From Parabacteroides goldsteinii DSM 19448 = WAL 12034 (GTDB taxonomy: Bacteria; Bacteroidota; Bacteroidia; Bacteroidales; Tannerellaceae), in the NCBI RefSeq assembly GCF_000969835.1, contig NZ_KQ033912.1, positions 1,196,216 to 1,260,215 on the forward strand: a stretch of DNA of 64,000 nucleotides. Reading direction: 5' to 3'. Shown here piece by piece: positions 53,073 to 61,715 of the stretch (the stretch's first letter is position 1; the number at the start of each line of letters is the position of its first letter). The notes below the pieces were generated by a model that was given only the letters and a program-made list of their open reading frames with translations, did no database searches and was not told the origin of the DNA. The position numbers and the translations under genes were made by a program.

Positions 53073-53672
53073 CTAAAAATTCAATGTTAATTGTTCCGGT
53101 AATAAAGTAAATGTTTTACGGTGATAAGGGGTAATTCCGATCGTACGGATTGCTTCACGGTGGGCTTTAGTGGGGTAACCTTTATTTTCAGTCCAGTGAT
53201 AATCCGGATACTCTTTGGCAAGTTCATCCATATAATCGTCACGATAAGTTTTGGCAAGGATGGAGGCAGCGGCGATACTCAGATATTTACCATCCCCCTT
53301 CACCACTGTCGTATGTTTTATATCGGGATAAGGAGTAAAGCGATTTCCATCGATCAACAAATGCTCCGGTCTTACCTGCAACTGGTCAATGGCACGGTGC
53401 ATAGCCAGAAAAGAAGCCTTCAGTATGTTTATCTTATCAATTTCTTCAGGAGTAACGATGCCGACAGCCCAGGCTATTGCCTCTTTCTCTATAACAGGAC
53501 GCAAGGCATACCGTTTCTTTTCGCTCAACTGTTTGCTGTCATTCAAATCATCGTTCTTGAAATCAGGCGGTAAAATAACAGCAGCGGCAAATACCGATCC
53601 GGCCAAACATCCGCGTCCGGCTTCATCACATCCGGCTTCTATCCGGTTCGCTTCCAAATAAGGTAACAACAT
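53073..53672 (-). CDS. rnhB: Ribonuclease HII
   Basis: RNase HII cuts the RNA strand of RNA-DNA hybrids and removes single ribonucleotides from DNA. The 199-residue protein shows the catalytic carboxylates: Asp/Glu in [22 protein letters not shown], Asp in LLIDGNRF, and Asp in the [17 protein letters not shown] region. The [13 protein letters not shown] substrate-binding motif is also present. Length is normal. It is the last gene of the run sufS / vanZ-like / rnhB, 19 bases after the vanZ-like gene. Confidence 0.95.
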   Translation of the reverse strand: MLLPYLEANRIEAGCDEAGRGCLAGSVFAAAVILPPDFKNDDLNDSKQLSEKKRYALRPVIEKEAIAWAVGIVTPEEIDKINILKASFLAMHRAIDQLQVRPEHLLIDGNRFTPYPDIKHTTVVKGDGKYLSIAAASILAKTYRDDYMDELAKEYPDYHWTENKGYPTKAHREAIRTIGITPYHRKTFTLLPEQLTLNF

Positions 53673-53691
53673 AGCGTTTTATTTGTATGAA

Positions 53692-54093
53692 TCAATTTAC
53701 TATCTTCTTTTTTATCATCCAGGGGCGCAACACGAAATAAGAGAATAAGGTTGCCAGTACAACTCCTGTGATGTTTGCCAGGAAGTCAAACCAGTCGCCT
53801 CCCCGATATGACGTACAATATTCCTGCAATAATTCAATCGCCCCGCTCATCAGGATCGGACAAAGCACGGCACCTATCCAGGCATGCCACAAGACCTCAT
53901 CATATTTCCGGTGATTACGTAAAAACTCGATCCAAAGCATACCGGACAATCCGGCATACATACAAATATGGACTACCTTGTCTATTCCCGGGATCTTTCC
54001 GATCTCCACTGAAGGCGGCTTGAAAAACGACAGATAAATAACAACCAGAATGATTGTCAAGGATATTGGATATTTCTTCAGGTAATATAACAT
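53692..54093 (-). CDS. VanZ-family membrane protein
   Basis: A 133-residue protein with four hydrophobic segments (about residues 10-27, 40-60, 72-92 and 103-123). The VanZ-like pattern is visible: an N-terminal helix, 'IPGIDKVVHICMYAGLSGMLW', and 'GAIELLQEYCTSYRGGDWFDFLANITGVVLATLF'. VanZ-like proteins are inner-membrane proteins of mostly unknown role, one of them linked to teicoplanin resistance in enterococci; no resistance role is implied here. It sits 10 bases after sufS and 19 before rnhB, probably in one operon. Confidence 0.85.
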   Translation of the reverse strand: MLYYLKKYPISLTIILVVIYLSFFKPPSVEIGKIPGIDKVVHICMYAGLSGMLWIEFLRNHRKYDEVLWHAWIGAVLCPILMSGAIELLQEYCTSYRGGDWFDFLANITGVVLATLFSYFVLRPWMIKKKIVN

Positions 54094-54103
54094 AGACTAC
54101 TTA

Positions 54104-55318
54104 TTAAAACATTTTTCTTACACGTTCTACCCCGGCTGCAAAAGTATCGATCTCCTCTTTCGTATTATAAAAGGAGAAAGAAGCACGCACGGTTCCTTCA
54201 ATGCCTAAAGCCTGCATCAGCGGTTGGGCACAATGGTGACCGGTACGCACGGCAATACCCAAACGGTCGAGCAGCATCCCCATATCATAATGGTGAATAT
54301 TGCCAACCAAAAAAGAAAGGACCGCCCCCTTATGGTCAGCCTGCCCGAAAATACGCATCCCTTCGATTGCATTCAGCTTATCAGTCGCATAACGTAACAG
54401 TTCGTCTTCGTAAACAGCGATATTATCCATCCCCAAACGATTGACATAACGCAAGGCTTCTGCCAAAGCCGTACTACCGATATAATCAGGAGTACCGGCT
54501 TCAAATTTAAACGGTAATTCATTGAATGTCGTCTTCTCGAACGAGACAGTCGCGATCATTTCGCCCCCCCCCTGGTAAGGAGGCAGTTTATCCAGCCATT
54601 CTTCTTTTCCGTACAACACACCGATACCGGTAGGCCCGTATACTTTATGACCGGAGAATACATAGAACTCAGCATCCAGATCCTGCACATCGACTGCCAG
54701 GTGAGGCACAGCCTGCGCACCGTCTATCAATACCGGCACATCATGATTATGCGCTTCCTCAATTATTTCTTTCACCGGATTTATTGTACCCAGCACATTC
54801 GAGACATGGGTTACGGAAACCAGCTTCGTCCGTTCCGAGAAAAGTTCACGGAACTGCTCCATATCCAGTTCCCCCTTTTCATTCATCGGGATCACTTTCA
54901 AGGCTATTCCTTTGCGGGCCGCCTGTATCTGCCAGGGGACGATATTGGAATGATGCTCCATAACAGAGACAATCACCTCATCGCCAGCCGACATACACTC
55001 GTCGGTGAAGCTGGAAGCTATCAGATTGATCGCCTCCGTCGTTCCGCGTGTAAAAATGATTTCGTTGGAAGAACGTGCATTCAGGAATGATTGTACGGTT
55101 TTACGTGCCTCTTCATGCGCTTCGGTTGCAGCCTGGCTCAGAAAATGCACTCCGCGATGGATGTTGGCATTTACATTATAATAACCGCTTTCTATCTTTT
55201 CAACCACACACCGGGGCTTCTGCGTTGTAGCACCGTTATCAAAGTAAATGAGCGGTTTATCGTATATCTTATGTTCCAGTATTGGAAAATCTTTCCGGAT
55301 AGACTGTATATCTAACAT
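54104..55318 (-). CDS. sufS: Cysteine desulfurase SufS
   Basis: SufS is a PLP enzyme that removes sulfur from cysteine and hands it to SufE for Fe-S cluster assembly. The 404-residue protein contains the family start IRKDFPILEHKIYDKPLIYFDNGATTQKP and NANIHRGVHFLSQAATEAHEEAR. It has the PLP-binding lysine in FYVFSGHKVYGPTGIGVLYG and the persulfide-forming Cys in AVRTGHHCAQPLMQALG. All key residues are present. The rest of the suf operon is not in the window; sufE lies about 7 kb away on the opposite strand. It is the first gene of the sufS / vanZ-like / rnhB run. Confidence 0.95.
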   Translation of the reverse strand: MLDIQSIRKDFPILEHKIYDKPLIYFDNGATTQKPRCVVEKIESGYYNVNANIHRGVHFLSQAATEAHEEARKTVQSFLNARSSNEIIFTRGTTEAINLIASSFTDECMSAGDEVIVSVMEHHSNIVPWQIQAARKGIALKVIPMNEKGELDMEQFRELFSERTKLVSVTHVSNVLGTINPVKEIIEEAHNHDVPVLIDGAQAVPHLAVDVQDLDAEFYVFSGHKVYGPTGIGVLYGKEEWLDKLPPYQGGGEMIATVSFEKTTFNELPFKFEAGTPDYIGSTALAEALRYVNRLGMDNIAVYEDELLRYATDKLNAIEGMRIFGQADHKGAVLSFLVGNIHHYDMGMLLDRLGIAVRTGHHCAQPLMQALGIEGTVRASFSFYNTKEEIDTFAAGVERVRKMF

Positions 55319-55417
55319 AGCTCGTGTATCTTTAGTCGTATAACAAACGCCAAAGATACGATGTTTATTTTAACAACGGCGATTTATTCATTTATACAGA
55401 TATAAGAATATAAAAAA

Positions 55418-55443
55418 AGCCTTTCGTTTCTATGCGAAAGGCT
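55418..55443 (-). terminator. Terminator after the GH16 gene
   Basis: agcctttcg (55418-55426) pairs with cgaaaggct (55435-55443) around an 8-base loop. On the minus strand the stem is followed by ttttttt. It lies 25 bases past the GH16 stop codon. Confidence 0.85.
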
Positions 55444-55467
55444 CTCTTGTACCCTATGAAGTCATTT

Positions 55468-56256
55468 TTATTGCTTTTGATAGAAGCGAACCCAGTCGAT
55501 CTCCATTTCTACCGGCAGATCTTCCGGATCAACGGCACCTACCCAGCTACCGCCTAGCTGCATATCCAGCAACAGATAGAATTTACCGTCATTAAAGGGG
55601 AACTGCCCTTCCTTATCCGTTTCAATCCGGGGATAGGCAAACGTACGGGTTTCATTTATGAAAAACACCAGACTATCCGGATACATTTCTACTGTGTAGG
55701 TATTAAAATCATCCGGGTTGATAAGTCCCGTGCTCCCCTGTTTCGGATTATCTTTAATGCCCAGATCGAAAGTATAATGGGAATGGACTGTCTGATAAGC
55801 GATACTATCATTGTTCAGACGCTCCATAATGTCGATCTCACCTCCGCCGGGCCATTTACCATCCTGGGGCAGTAGCCAGAAAGCAGGCCATGCGCCGGTC
55901 GCTCCGTTCAGCTTTGCATGAATTTCCAGACGCCCGTTAGTAAAGCCTACTTTATCCTTTGTATAAACACCACCAGTTATATAGGCTGCCGTATCGTTCG
56001 GCAAACTGTGATTAACTAAGCCGCGCAATACCAACTTCCCGTCACGCATAGCATAGCAGGAGTCAAAATCGGACATATAGTTATTCCAGTCGGATTTGCC
56101 ACGAGGGATCTTACTCCATGAAGCGGGATCAAAACTACCGGTCTGATCGAAGTTATCTTCCCAAACCAATTTCCACTCAGCAGGTGAGGGTTTACAACAC
56201 GGTAAGGCGATCATCATGCCCAAGCAGGCCAATAGCCCTAAAAAATTCTTTTTCAT
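55468..56256 (-). CDS. Glycoside hydrolase family 16 lipoprotein
   Basis: A 262-residue lipoprotein (lipobox ALPC-C, Cys20) with a complete GH16 jelly-roll. It shows 'WKLVWEDNFDQTGSFDPASWSKI', the substrate-cleft segment GRLEIHAKLNGATGAWPAFWLLP, and the catalytic motif E140-I-D-I-M-E145 (nucleophile and acid/base). The C-terminus FYLLLDMQLGGSWVGAVDPEDLPVEMEIDWVRFYQ is typical. GH16 enzymes are endo-acting on beta-1,3- or beta-1,4-glucans or galactans; the subfamily, and so the substrate, cannot be fixed by eye. It is the last gene of the GH2 / transporter / GH16 run, 24 bases after the transporter gene. The lipoprotein signal suggests a location on the outer-membrane surface or periplasmic face. 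Confidence 0.9.
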   Translation of the reverse strand: MKKNFLGLLACLGMMIALPCCKPSPAEWKLVWEDNFDQTGSFDPASWSKIPRGKSDWNNYMSDFDSCYAMRDGKLVLRGLVNHSLPNDTAAYITGGVYTKDKVGFTNGRLEIHAKLNGATGAWPAFWLLPQDGKWPGGGEIDIMERLNNDSIAYQTVHSHYTFDLGIKDNPKQGSTGLINPDDFNTYTVEMYPDSLVFFINETRTFAYPRIETDKEGQFPFNDGKFYLLLDMQLGGSWVGAVDPEDLPVEMEIDWVRFYQKQ

Positions 56257-56280
56257 ATCGCAGTATTTTAGAATAAGTGA

Positions 56281-57882
56281 TTAGAATCCATCCAAAGGTA
56301 TTAAAACTGTGGGAATTAACAATAACATTCCCAGCAAAATAAACAGGATAAGAATGCGGAAAAACCACTTCACCCATATTTCATAAGGTATACGAGCCAA
56401 TCCGAGCGCTCCCATCAAAACACCGGAAGTAGGTGTGATCATATTGGTAAACCCGTCACCGAACTGGAACGCCAGCACTGTTGCCTGGCGGGAAATACCG
56501 ATCACATCCGAGAATGGTGCCATAATCGGCATAGTCAATGCCGCCTTCGCCGAACCGGAAGGGATAATAATATTGATCGTAGTCTGGATCAGGTACATAA
56601 CTCCGAGGGAAGCAATCTTTCCGGCCTCTCCCATCAAAGTTGCCATACTATGCAGGATCGGATCGATGATGCGCCCGTCCTGTAGTATCTGGATAATCCC
56701 GCCCGCCAGTCCGACTACCAGTGCAGCCGAAAGCATATCTTTAGCTCCGGTCAGGAACTGGCTGATGATCCCGTCGGCTCCCTCGTTATTGGCAAACCCG
56801 GACAACAGTCCCATAGCCAGGAAGATAGCCGATATTTCCATCAGATACCATCCATACCCCATTACTCCTACTACCAGAAAGACAATAGTATAGCCCAATA
56901 AGTTCAAAATAAAAAACTGATTTGACTTGCGCAGTCCCAACCAACCGGTCAAAGCAAAAAGGGCGGTAAACACCGGTACTGCCGGAAAACTCACAGCACT
57001 CTCTCCTACTTCAAATGTGGTAGAAGGGTAATAGATCGAAAAGCCTGTCAATGAAAGCAATAACAACAGGTAGACAACCCAGGCGGAACGCGTCGTCTTT
57101 TCTTCCTGTATCTCTTCGGAAGCAACTTCTCCCTTTTCCCGCCAGTAGGCATCCGCCTCATACATAGGAGACAGCTTCGAATTCTTTTTCACCTTCGCCG
57201 CATAACGGAGAACGATAACGATCAGGATAGAAGTAAGTACCACCCAGCAAAACAACCGGTAACCGAAACCGGAGAACAGCGGCAAGTCAGACAATCCCTG
57301 CGCAATCCCGATTGTAAACGGATTCAGTATAGCACCTGAAAAACCGACATGTGCCGCCACATAAACCATACAGAGTCCTGTGATAGAATCATACCCCATC
57401 GATATGGCAAGCGGCACAATGATGATGACAAACGCAAGCGTCTCCTCACTCATGCCGAATACGGCTCCGAACAAACTGAACAGGATTATAATCAAGGATA
57501 TCACGACATTATTCACTCCAATCATCCGGAAAAAGCCATATTTCTCCACCTTACGCGAACTACGCAAGAAAGATAGTATCCCGGTATCAATCGCCCGGCT
57601 ACTGTTCATAATATGGAAAGCTCCCCCGATAATCAGCAGGAAAGCTATGATGCCAGCCTGTTTCTCGAATCCTTCCAGCAACACACCGAAGACCTGCCAG
57701 CTCTGCGGAGCGAGATCGACTGCATGAAAGGAGTTATCTACAATAACCGTACGTTCGGTACCATTGACAACCCGTACCTCCCTGGAGTATTCGCCGGCAG
57801 GAATGATCCAGGAAAGAGCGGCACAGATCAGGATTACAACAGATATAATTGTGTAAGTATGCGGTATCTTATTCTGTTTCAT
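56281..57882 (-). CDS. YfcC / DcuC-type inner-membrane transporter
   Basis: A 533-residue protein with about 12-13 hydrophobic segments, starting MKQNKIPHTYTIISVVILICAALSWIIPAGEYSRE, the typical N-terminus of the YfcC (C4-dicarboxylate / basic amino acid antiporter-like) family. Family segments are FGMSEETLAFVIIIVPLAISMGYDSITG, 'GFSGAILNPFTIGIAQGLSDLPLFSGFGYR', and the C-terminal 'INIIIPSGSAKAALTMPIMAPFSDVIGISRQATVLAFQFGDGFTNMITPTSGVLMG'. The hydrophilic loop near residues 230-265 is normal for the family. The substrate is uncertain. It lies 23 bases after GH2 and 24 before GH16, so it is co-transcribed with glycosidases and may import an acid or amino acid released there. Confidence 0.88.
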   Translation of the reverse strand: MKQNKIPHTYTIISVVILICAALSWIIPAGEYSREVRVVNGTERTVIVDNSFHAVDLAPQSWQVFGVLLEGFEKQAGIIAFLLIIGGAFHIMNSSRAIDTGILSFLRSSRKVEKYGFFRMIGVNNVVISLIIILFSLFGAVFGMSEETLAFVIIIVPLAISMGYDSITGLCMVYVAAHVGFSGAILNPFTIGIAQGLSDLPLFSGFGYRLFCWVVLTSILIVIVLRYAAKVKKNSKLSPMYEADAYWREKGEVASEEIQEEKTTRSAWVVYLLLLLSLTGFSIYYPSTTFEVGESAVSFPAVPVFTALFALTGWLGLRKSNQFFILNLLGYTIVFLVVGVMGYGWYLMEISAIFLAMGLLSGFANNEGADGIISQFLTGAKDMLSAALVVGLAGGIIQILQDGRIIDPILHSMATLMGEAGKIASLGVMYLIQTTINIIIPSGSAKAALTMPIMAPFSDVIGISRQATVLAFQFGDGFTNMITPTSGVLMGALGLARIPYEIWVKWFFRILILFILLGMLLLIPTVLIPLDGF

Positions 57883-57905
57883 TCGTTCTTTTGGATTAGA
57901 ATTGC

Positions 57906-60572
57906 TTATCTCTGTTCTCCGAACTCAGTCTGCTGTCTTTCCACCTCTTTCAGTTTTAAGGCATTCACTTCTTTTTGAAGACGTTCGACTTCGCGTTCGG
58001 CGGATGATTTGCTCATTTGCATATCTGTCTTGCCGGTTACAGTCAGAGGAATAAGAGCGGCCTCCGATTGGTTATAGAGTAACGGATAAACGGCCGGGGT
58101 ACTTTCCAGTTCAAGTTCTGCACTGATCGGCATCTGGGAGCCTTCCATCAGGACACTGGCTATGACTTTGATCTTCCCCGGTTTCAAGGTAGACTGTACC
58201 AGTACCGGAGCAGTTCCCCATTTCACCGGAGCCGGATTTGCCATCACATCGCTTCCTCCCAGGATACGCCCTTCACCTTCGATATGGAACTTGATGAAGT
58301 AATTGTTCAGCCGCTTGATGTTGCCTTGCTTATCGGCTACGGCGGCAATAACTGTTACAAAATCAGAGCCGTTTGCTTCCAGGTTCATCCCTTCGTTATC
58401 CACCCAAAGCAATAGTTTCTCAGGACGGCGGGCAGGTGTTACTTTATGGGTAGCAACTACTTTTCCGTCTATCAGCCCTTCAGCCAACAGATAAACATCG
58501 GCTTGTTTCCGTTCTCTCGACAAGGCTTTATCTATCATAAAATCATAAACATCGGGGAAAGTGATAACGGGCGAAGGCATTCCCTTACGGTTCTTATCCT
58601 TCTTATAAGTATATGTTTTTCCTCCTTTGTTGTAAGTCAGCCGCACCTCATCGCAATTGGAATAAACAACCACGTCTTTTCCTGAGAACGGCGTCATTTC
58701 GTGTGCTATAAAAACCATCGGACCTGTTTCGGCTATCAGATCAGTCTTCACTGGCGGACGTTGTGCCATAAACATATAATAAGAGAACTTAGGCTGGCGG
58801 AATACATCCATGATTCCTCCGTAGAAAGGATCCGGATGATAACCACGCTGATGATCGAACGAATGCCACAAACAACCACCTACATGCTGGCGGGAAGTCT
58901 GGAACAAAGCATCATAGCTGGTATAAGGGTAAGACGGAGAAGCATAATGTTGTGCCTGTACCAGCATGGCCTGTTCACCCCAATTGCGGGCAACACGGCT
59001 GGGTGAATTATGTGAATTCCAGTCGTCTACGTTATCTCCCCATTCACGGGTGAAATAGGTCTTCGAATCATCCGATTGTTTCAAAGCCCATTCCGCATCT
59101 GCATTCCGGGGATGGGTAAAGAGCACCGGAAATACTTCATGACCGCGTGCTTCGCTGTCACTGCCGCAATAGCAGGAAGGATAAGGGTATTCGGCATGCA
59201 CGATATCATTGGTGTTCTTGGCAAAATCTGCCGGATACCAGGTCTCATTCAGGATCGGTTCCCAAAGCCATACCGAAGGATGGTTACGGTCATGACGCAC
59301 CAGATTACGTATGTCACTGTAAACACGTTGCGCAAACTCAGGCGCATCGTTCCAGAACTGCCAGCCGGGCGTATTCACAATAACGAACAACCCCAGTTCG
59401 TCGCAAGCATCCATAAAGGCCGGGTCTTGCGGACAATGGGCGTTACGGATCACTTCCATACCAGTATCTTTCAGCTTTTTAGCATCACGCCAATGGATAC
59501 TGTTTGCCACGGCATTGCCCACAACGGCAAAGTCCTGATGACGGTTAGCCCCGATCAACGGTTTATCATAAGGTTTGCCGTTCAGCCAAAAGCCGTCTTT
59601 CCCTTTAAACTCAATGCTACGGATACCGATACGGCGTCGATAGCCATCAATCACATTCCCTTCTTCATCACGGATACGAACCAACAGGTTATATAAAGCA
59701 GGAGAAGAAGGACTCCATAGCAACGGATCCTTCACCAGCAGTTTATCTGAACTAGTCACAGCCTTACCTGCTTTTATCCTGATCTTATCATTCAGAAAAG
59801 CGACCTGTTTGCCATCCGGTTGTTGCAATTCATATTCTACCACACCGGTAAATGCTTTCTTCGTTTCGTTACGAACCTGTATTTTCAACAAAACTTCGGC
59901 CGAAACATCCGAGACCTTGTCAAAAGCGACGAACAAGCCGCCTCCGGCAATCTCATTCTCATAATTCGGGTCTGTGATAAAGATGTTGTTATGGGCTACC
60001 AGCCAGCAGTCGCGGTAAATTCCTCCGAAATAAGTATAATCCAATACATCCTGTGCCTTTCCGGGAGGATAGGAAGGATCGTCGCTGTTGTCGGTCCAGA
60101 CTGCAATTACGTTATCTCCGTTCCAGTCCAGTGCCTCTGTCACATCCACCACTACAGGCAGATAACCGCCAAAATGCTCCGTCAGCTGTTTTCCGTTCAC
60201 AAACACTTTACTCTTACCCATGATGGCTTCGAAATGCAGGAACAGCTTTTTCCCTTTTAAAGCGACATCTGGTGTGAAATGCTTGCGATACCAGGATTCT
60301 CCCTGATAGTTGACACAACCGCTGGCTTCTGTCGGCAGGTATTCGATGCCATGTGGTAAGGAAACCACCGTCCAGTCTTTATCATTAAAACCGTTGGCTT
60401 CTGCACCAGCCAGACCTCCTTTATAGAAACGCCAGGCAGGATTCATCGAGAAAACCTCACGTCCGGAATGATCCATCCGAAAGAATCCGGAAGTCGAGAA
60501 CTCCGGTTGATGTGCTGCCCATAAAGGAAGACAGCAAAAAATCGATATAAGATAAATAATTAGTTTATTCAT
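57906..60572 (-). CDS. Glycoside hydrolase family 2 enzyme (beta-galactosidase-like)
   Basis: From the ATG at 60572 the protein has 888 residues with signal MNKLIIYLISIFCCLPLWAA; a longer frame opens at 60665 but would add 31 residues before the signal. Domains in order: sugar-binding jelly roll (WTVVSLPHGIEYLPTEASGCVNYQGESWYRKHFTPD), Ig-like domain, and a TIM barrel with acid/base Glu in SVWLWEPILNETWY and nucleophile Glu in YFTREWGDNVDDW. A DUF4982-type domain and a further beta domain follow (VIAAVADKQGNIKRLNNYFIKFHIEGEGRILGG). The last 45 residues form a charged helix (SAEREVERLQKEVNALKLKEVERQQ) likely to be a coiled coil. It probably removes beta-linked sugars from oligosaccharides in the periplasm. 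A palindromic operator-like site lies in its leader. Confidence 0.92.
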   Translation of the reverse strand: MNKLIIYLISIFCCLPLWAAHQPEFSTSGFFRMDHSGREVFSMNPAWRFYKGGLAGAEANGFNDKDWTVVSLPHGIEYLPTEASGCVNYQGESWYRKHFTPDVALKGKKLFLHFEAIMGKSKVFVNGKQLTEHFGGYLPVVVDVTEALDWNGDNVIAVWTDNSDDPSYPPGKAQDVLDYTYFGGIYRDCWLVAHNNIFITDPNYENEIAGGGLFVAFDKVSDVSAEVLLKIQVRNETKKAFTGVVEYELQQPDGKQVAFLNDKIRIKAGKAVTSSDKLLVKDPLLWSPSSPALYNLLVRIRDEEGNVIDGYRRRIGIRSIEFKGKDGFWLNGKPYDKPLIGANRHQDFAVVGNAVANSIHWRDAKKLKDTGMEVIRNAHCPQDPAFMDACDELGLFVIVNTPGWQFWNDAPEFAQRVYSDIRNLVRHDRNHPSVWLWEPILNETWYPADFAKNTNDIVHAEYPYPSCYCGSDSEARGHEVFPVLFTHPRNADAEWALKQSDDSKTYFTREWGDNVDDWNSHNSPSRVARNWGEQAMLVQAQHYASPSYPYTSYDALFQTSRQHVGGCLWHSFDHQRGYHPDPFYGGIMDVFRQPKFSYYMFMAQRPPVKTDLIAETGPMVFIAHEMTPFSGKDVVVYSNCDEVRLTYNKGGKTYTYKKDKNRKGMPSPVITFPDVYDFMIDKALSRERKQADVYLLAEGLIDGKVVATHKVTPARRPEKLLLWVDNEGMNLEANGSDFVTVIAAVADKQGNIKRLNNYFIKFHIEGEGRILGGSDVMANPAPVKWGTAPVLVQSTLKPGKIKVIASVLMEGSQMPISAELELESTPAVYPLLYNQSEAALIPLTVTGKTDMQMSKSSAEREVERLQKEVNALKLKEVERQQTEFGEQR

Positions 60573-60593
60573 TGTTAATAATTTATATATGTT

Positions 60594-60670
60594 CAAATGT
60601 AGTGATAAAAAAGATATGTGGATAAATACATATATATTATTTATAGATATATTGTATAAATCCACATATC
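60594..60670 (-). promoter_or_regulatory. Promoter box and palindromic operator before GH2
   Basis: Arms gatatgtggat (60613-60623) and atccacatatc (60660-60670) are perfect 11-bp inverted repeats. On the minus strand a TACATTTG -7 box (plus coordinates 60594-60601) follows, and its -33 region overlaps the proximal arm. A dimeric regulator binding both arms could control the GH2 / transporter / GH16 operon. Confidence 0.55.
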
Positions 60671-60704
60671 CTTATAAATTTTAGTTTAAGAACTAATTTG
60701 TTCC

Positions 60705-60846
60705 ATGCTTGCTACATTACCACTTCCATGTCTGCTACATTACCACTTCCGTGTTTGCTACATTACCACTTCCGTGTTTGCTACATTACCACTTCCGTGT
60801 CTGCTACATTACCACTTCCGTGTCTGCTACATTACTTATTCCATGT
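60705..60846. repeat. 23-bp tandem repeat (minisatellite), about 5.5 copies
   Basis: The unit gctacattaccacttccgtg plus three bases (tyt) repeats head to tail from 60711 to 60835 with only one or two base changes per copy. Partial copies (ttccatg) flank it on both sides. It fills most of the gap between the DUF4469-type gene and the GH2 leader. Copies are adjacent without spacers, so it is not a CRISPR array. No coding role is seen; 23 is not a multiple of three. Confidence 0.92.
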
Positions 60847-60859
60847 GATGGAAGAAGCT

Positions 60860-61636
60860 TTATTCGATCTCCGGACGGTCACCGCCTCCACTACCTGCAT
60901 TTCCTACTTTTAATATAGTATTAAACTGATATGACCGGGGTTCTTTAGTCAGAATGGTGCTATTACCGCTAGCTTGTGTTGTTACTGTAATAAACCATGT
61001 ACCTTCAGTTACTTCCGGAGGAAGTACAAATTGAAGTTTGGTAGAAGTATTCGGATATACCTTAGCCGGAGTAATAAATACTGTCTTGGATGAATCGTCA
61101 GCATTAGTAAATAAGATACCGACCGATTCTGCGTCGCCCTTCAAAGCGAGCCGCATACCTTGTATAAGAACCATTGAACCAGGATTCAGATGGGAAGCGA
61201 CCATCTCTGTCGGATCCATTACAGCTTGAATGATAGGACCGACTGCACCGGTTTGTTCATACGCAAAGATAGAAGTGCCTTCGATAGCCTTTTTAGCACC
61301 TTCACCCTGAGTTAGATTAACCAATACTTTAAGCCGGTTGGCAGCGATAGGATGGCCTAGGTCCTCAGCGTAAACTACGCCTTGGAGGCCGATGGAGCTT
61401 TTAAAGAAACTGGTTACAATATTATAACCTTCAGCCGATGCTACAGAGCATTCTTCTAAGAATGTCTCAACAAAGCTTTTACCATCAACATTCTTGGTAG
61501 CAATTTCACGTTTTCTTAAACGTTCAATAATGCCATCGGGTCCTAGAGTGGCTAAAATCTGCGGAATGAGATAATAGTCAGTAGAATCATCTTTTGTAAG
61601 GTTGTTAACATGCGCGATCGCTTTAATTTGTGTCAT
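60860..61636 (-). CDS. DUF4469-containing protein with HU-like N-terminal part
   Basis: A 258-residue protein without signal peptide. The N-terminal 110 residues (KAIAHVNNLTKDDSTDYYLIPQILATLGPDGIIERLRKREIATKNVDGKSFVETFLEECSVASAEGYNI) resemble the HU/IHF-like 'Bvu_2165' type domain that often precedes DUF4469. Residues 150-245 (GSMVLIQGMRLALKGDAESVGILFTNADDSSKTVFITPAKVYPNTSTKLQFVLPPEVTEGTWFITVTTQASGNSTILTKEPRSYQFNTILKV) match the Ig-like DUF4469 pattern. The tail GSGGGDRPEIE is flexible. Proteins of this layout are thought to bind DNA, but the role is unknown. It sits alone in a carbohydrate-use region beside the 23-bp repeat. Confidence 0.72.
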   Translation of the reverse strand: MTQIKAIAHVNNLTKDDSTDYYLIPQILATLGPDGIIERLRKREIATKNVDGKSFVETFLEECSVASAEGYNIVTSFFKSSIGLQGVVYAEDLGHPIAANRLKVLVNLTQGEGAKKAIEGTSIFAYEQTGAVGPIIQAVMDPTEMVASHLNPGSMVLIQGMRLALKGDAESVGILFTNADDSSKTVFITPAKVYPNTSTKLQFVLPPEVTEGTWFITVTTQASGNSTILTKEPRSYQFNTILKVGNAGSGGGDRPEIE

Positions 61637-61715
61637 GGTTTTAAAGTTTAATATAAATACTAAGGAAGATAATTTACTGTTAGTAGTTACAAATATATTA
61701 CTTTTAATTTAACTT

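Noticed and set aside
60705..60846. Possible CRISPR array
   Set aside because: The 23-bp units are directly adjacent with no unique spacers and no cas genes are near; it is a tandem repeat.
60700..60918. Two overlapping plus-strand frames across the tandem repeat
   Set aside because: They translate the 23-bp repeat in two frames, have no start context, and overlap the convergent DUF4469-type gene end.
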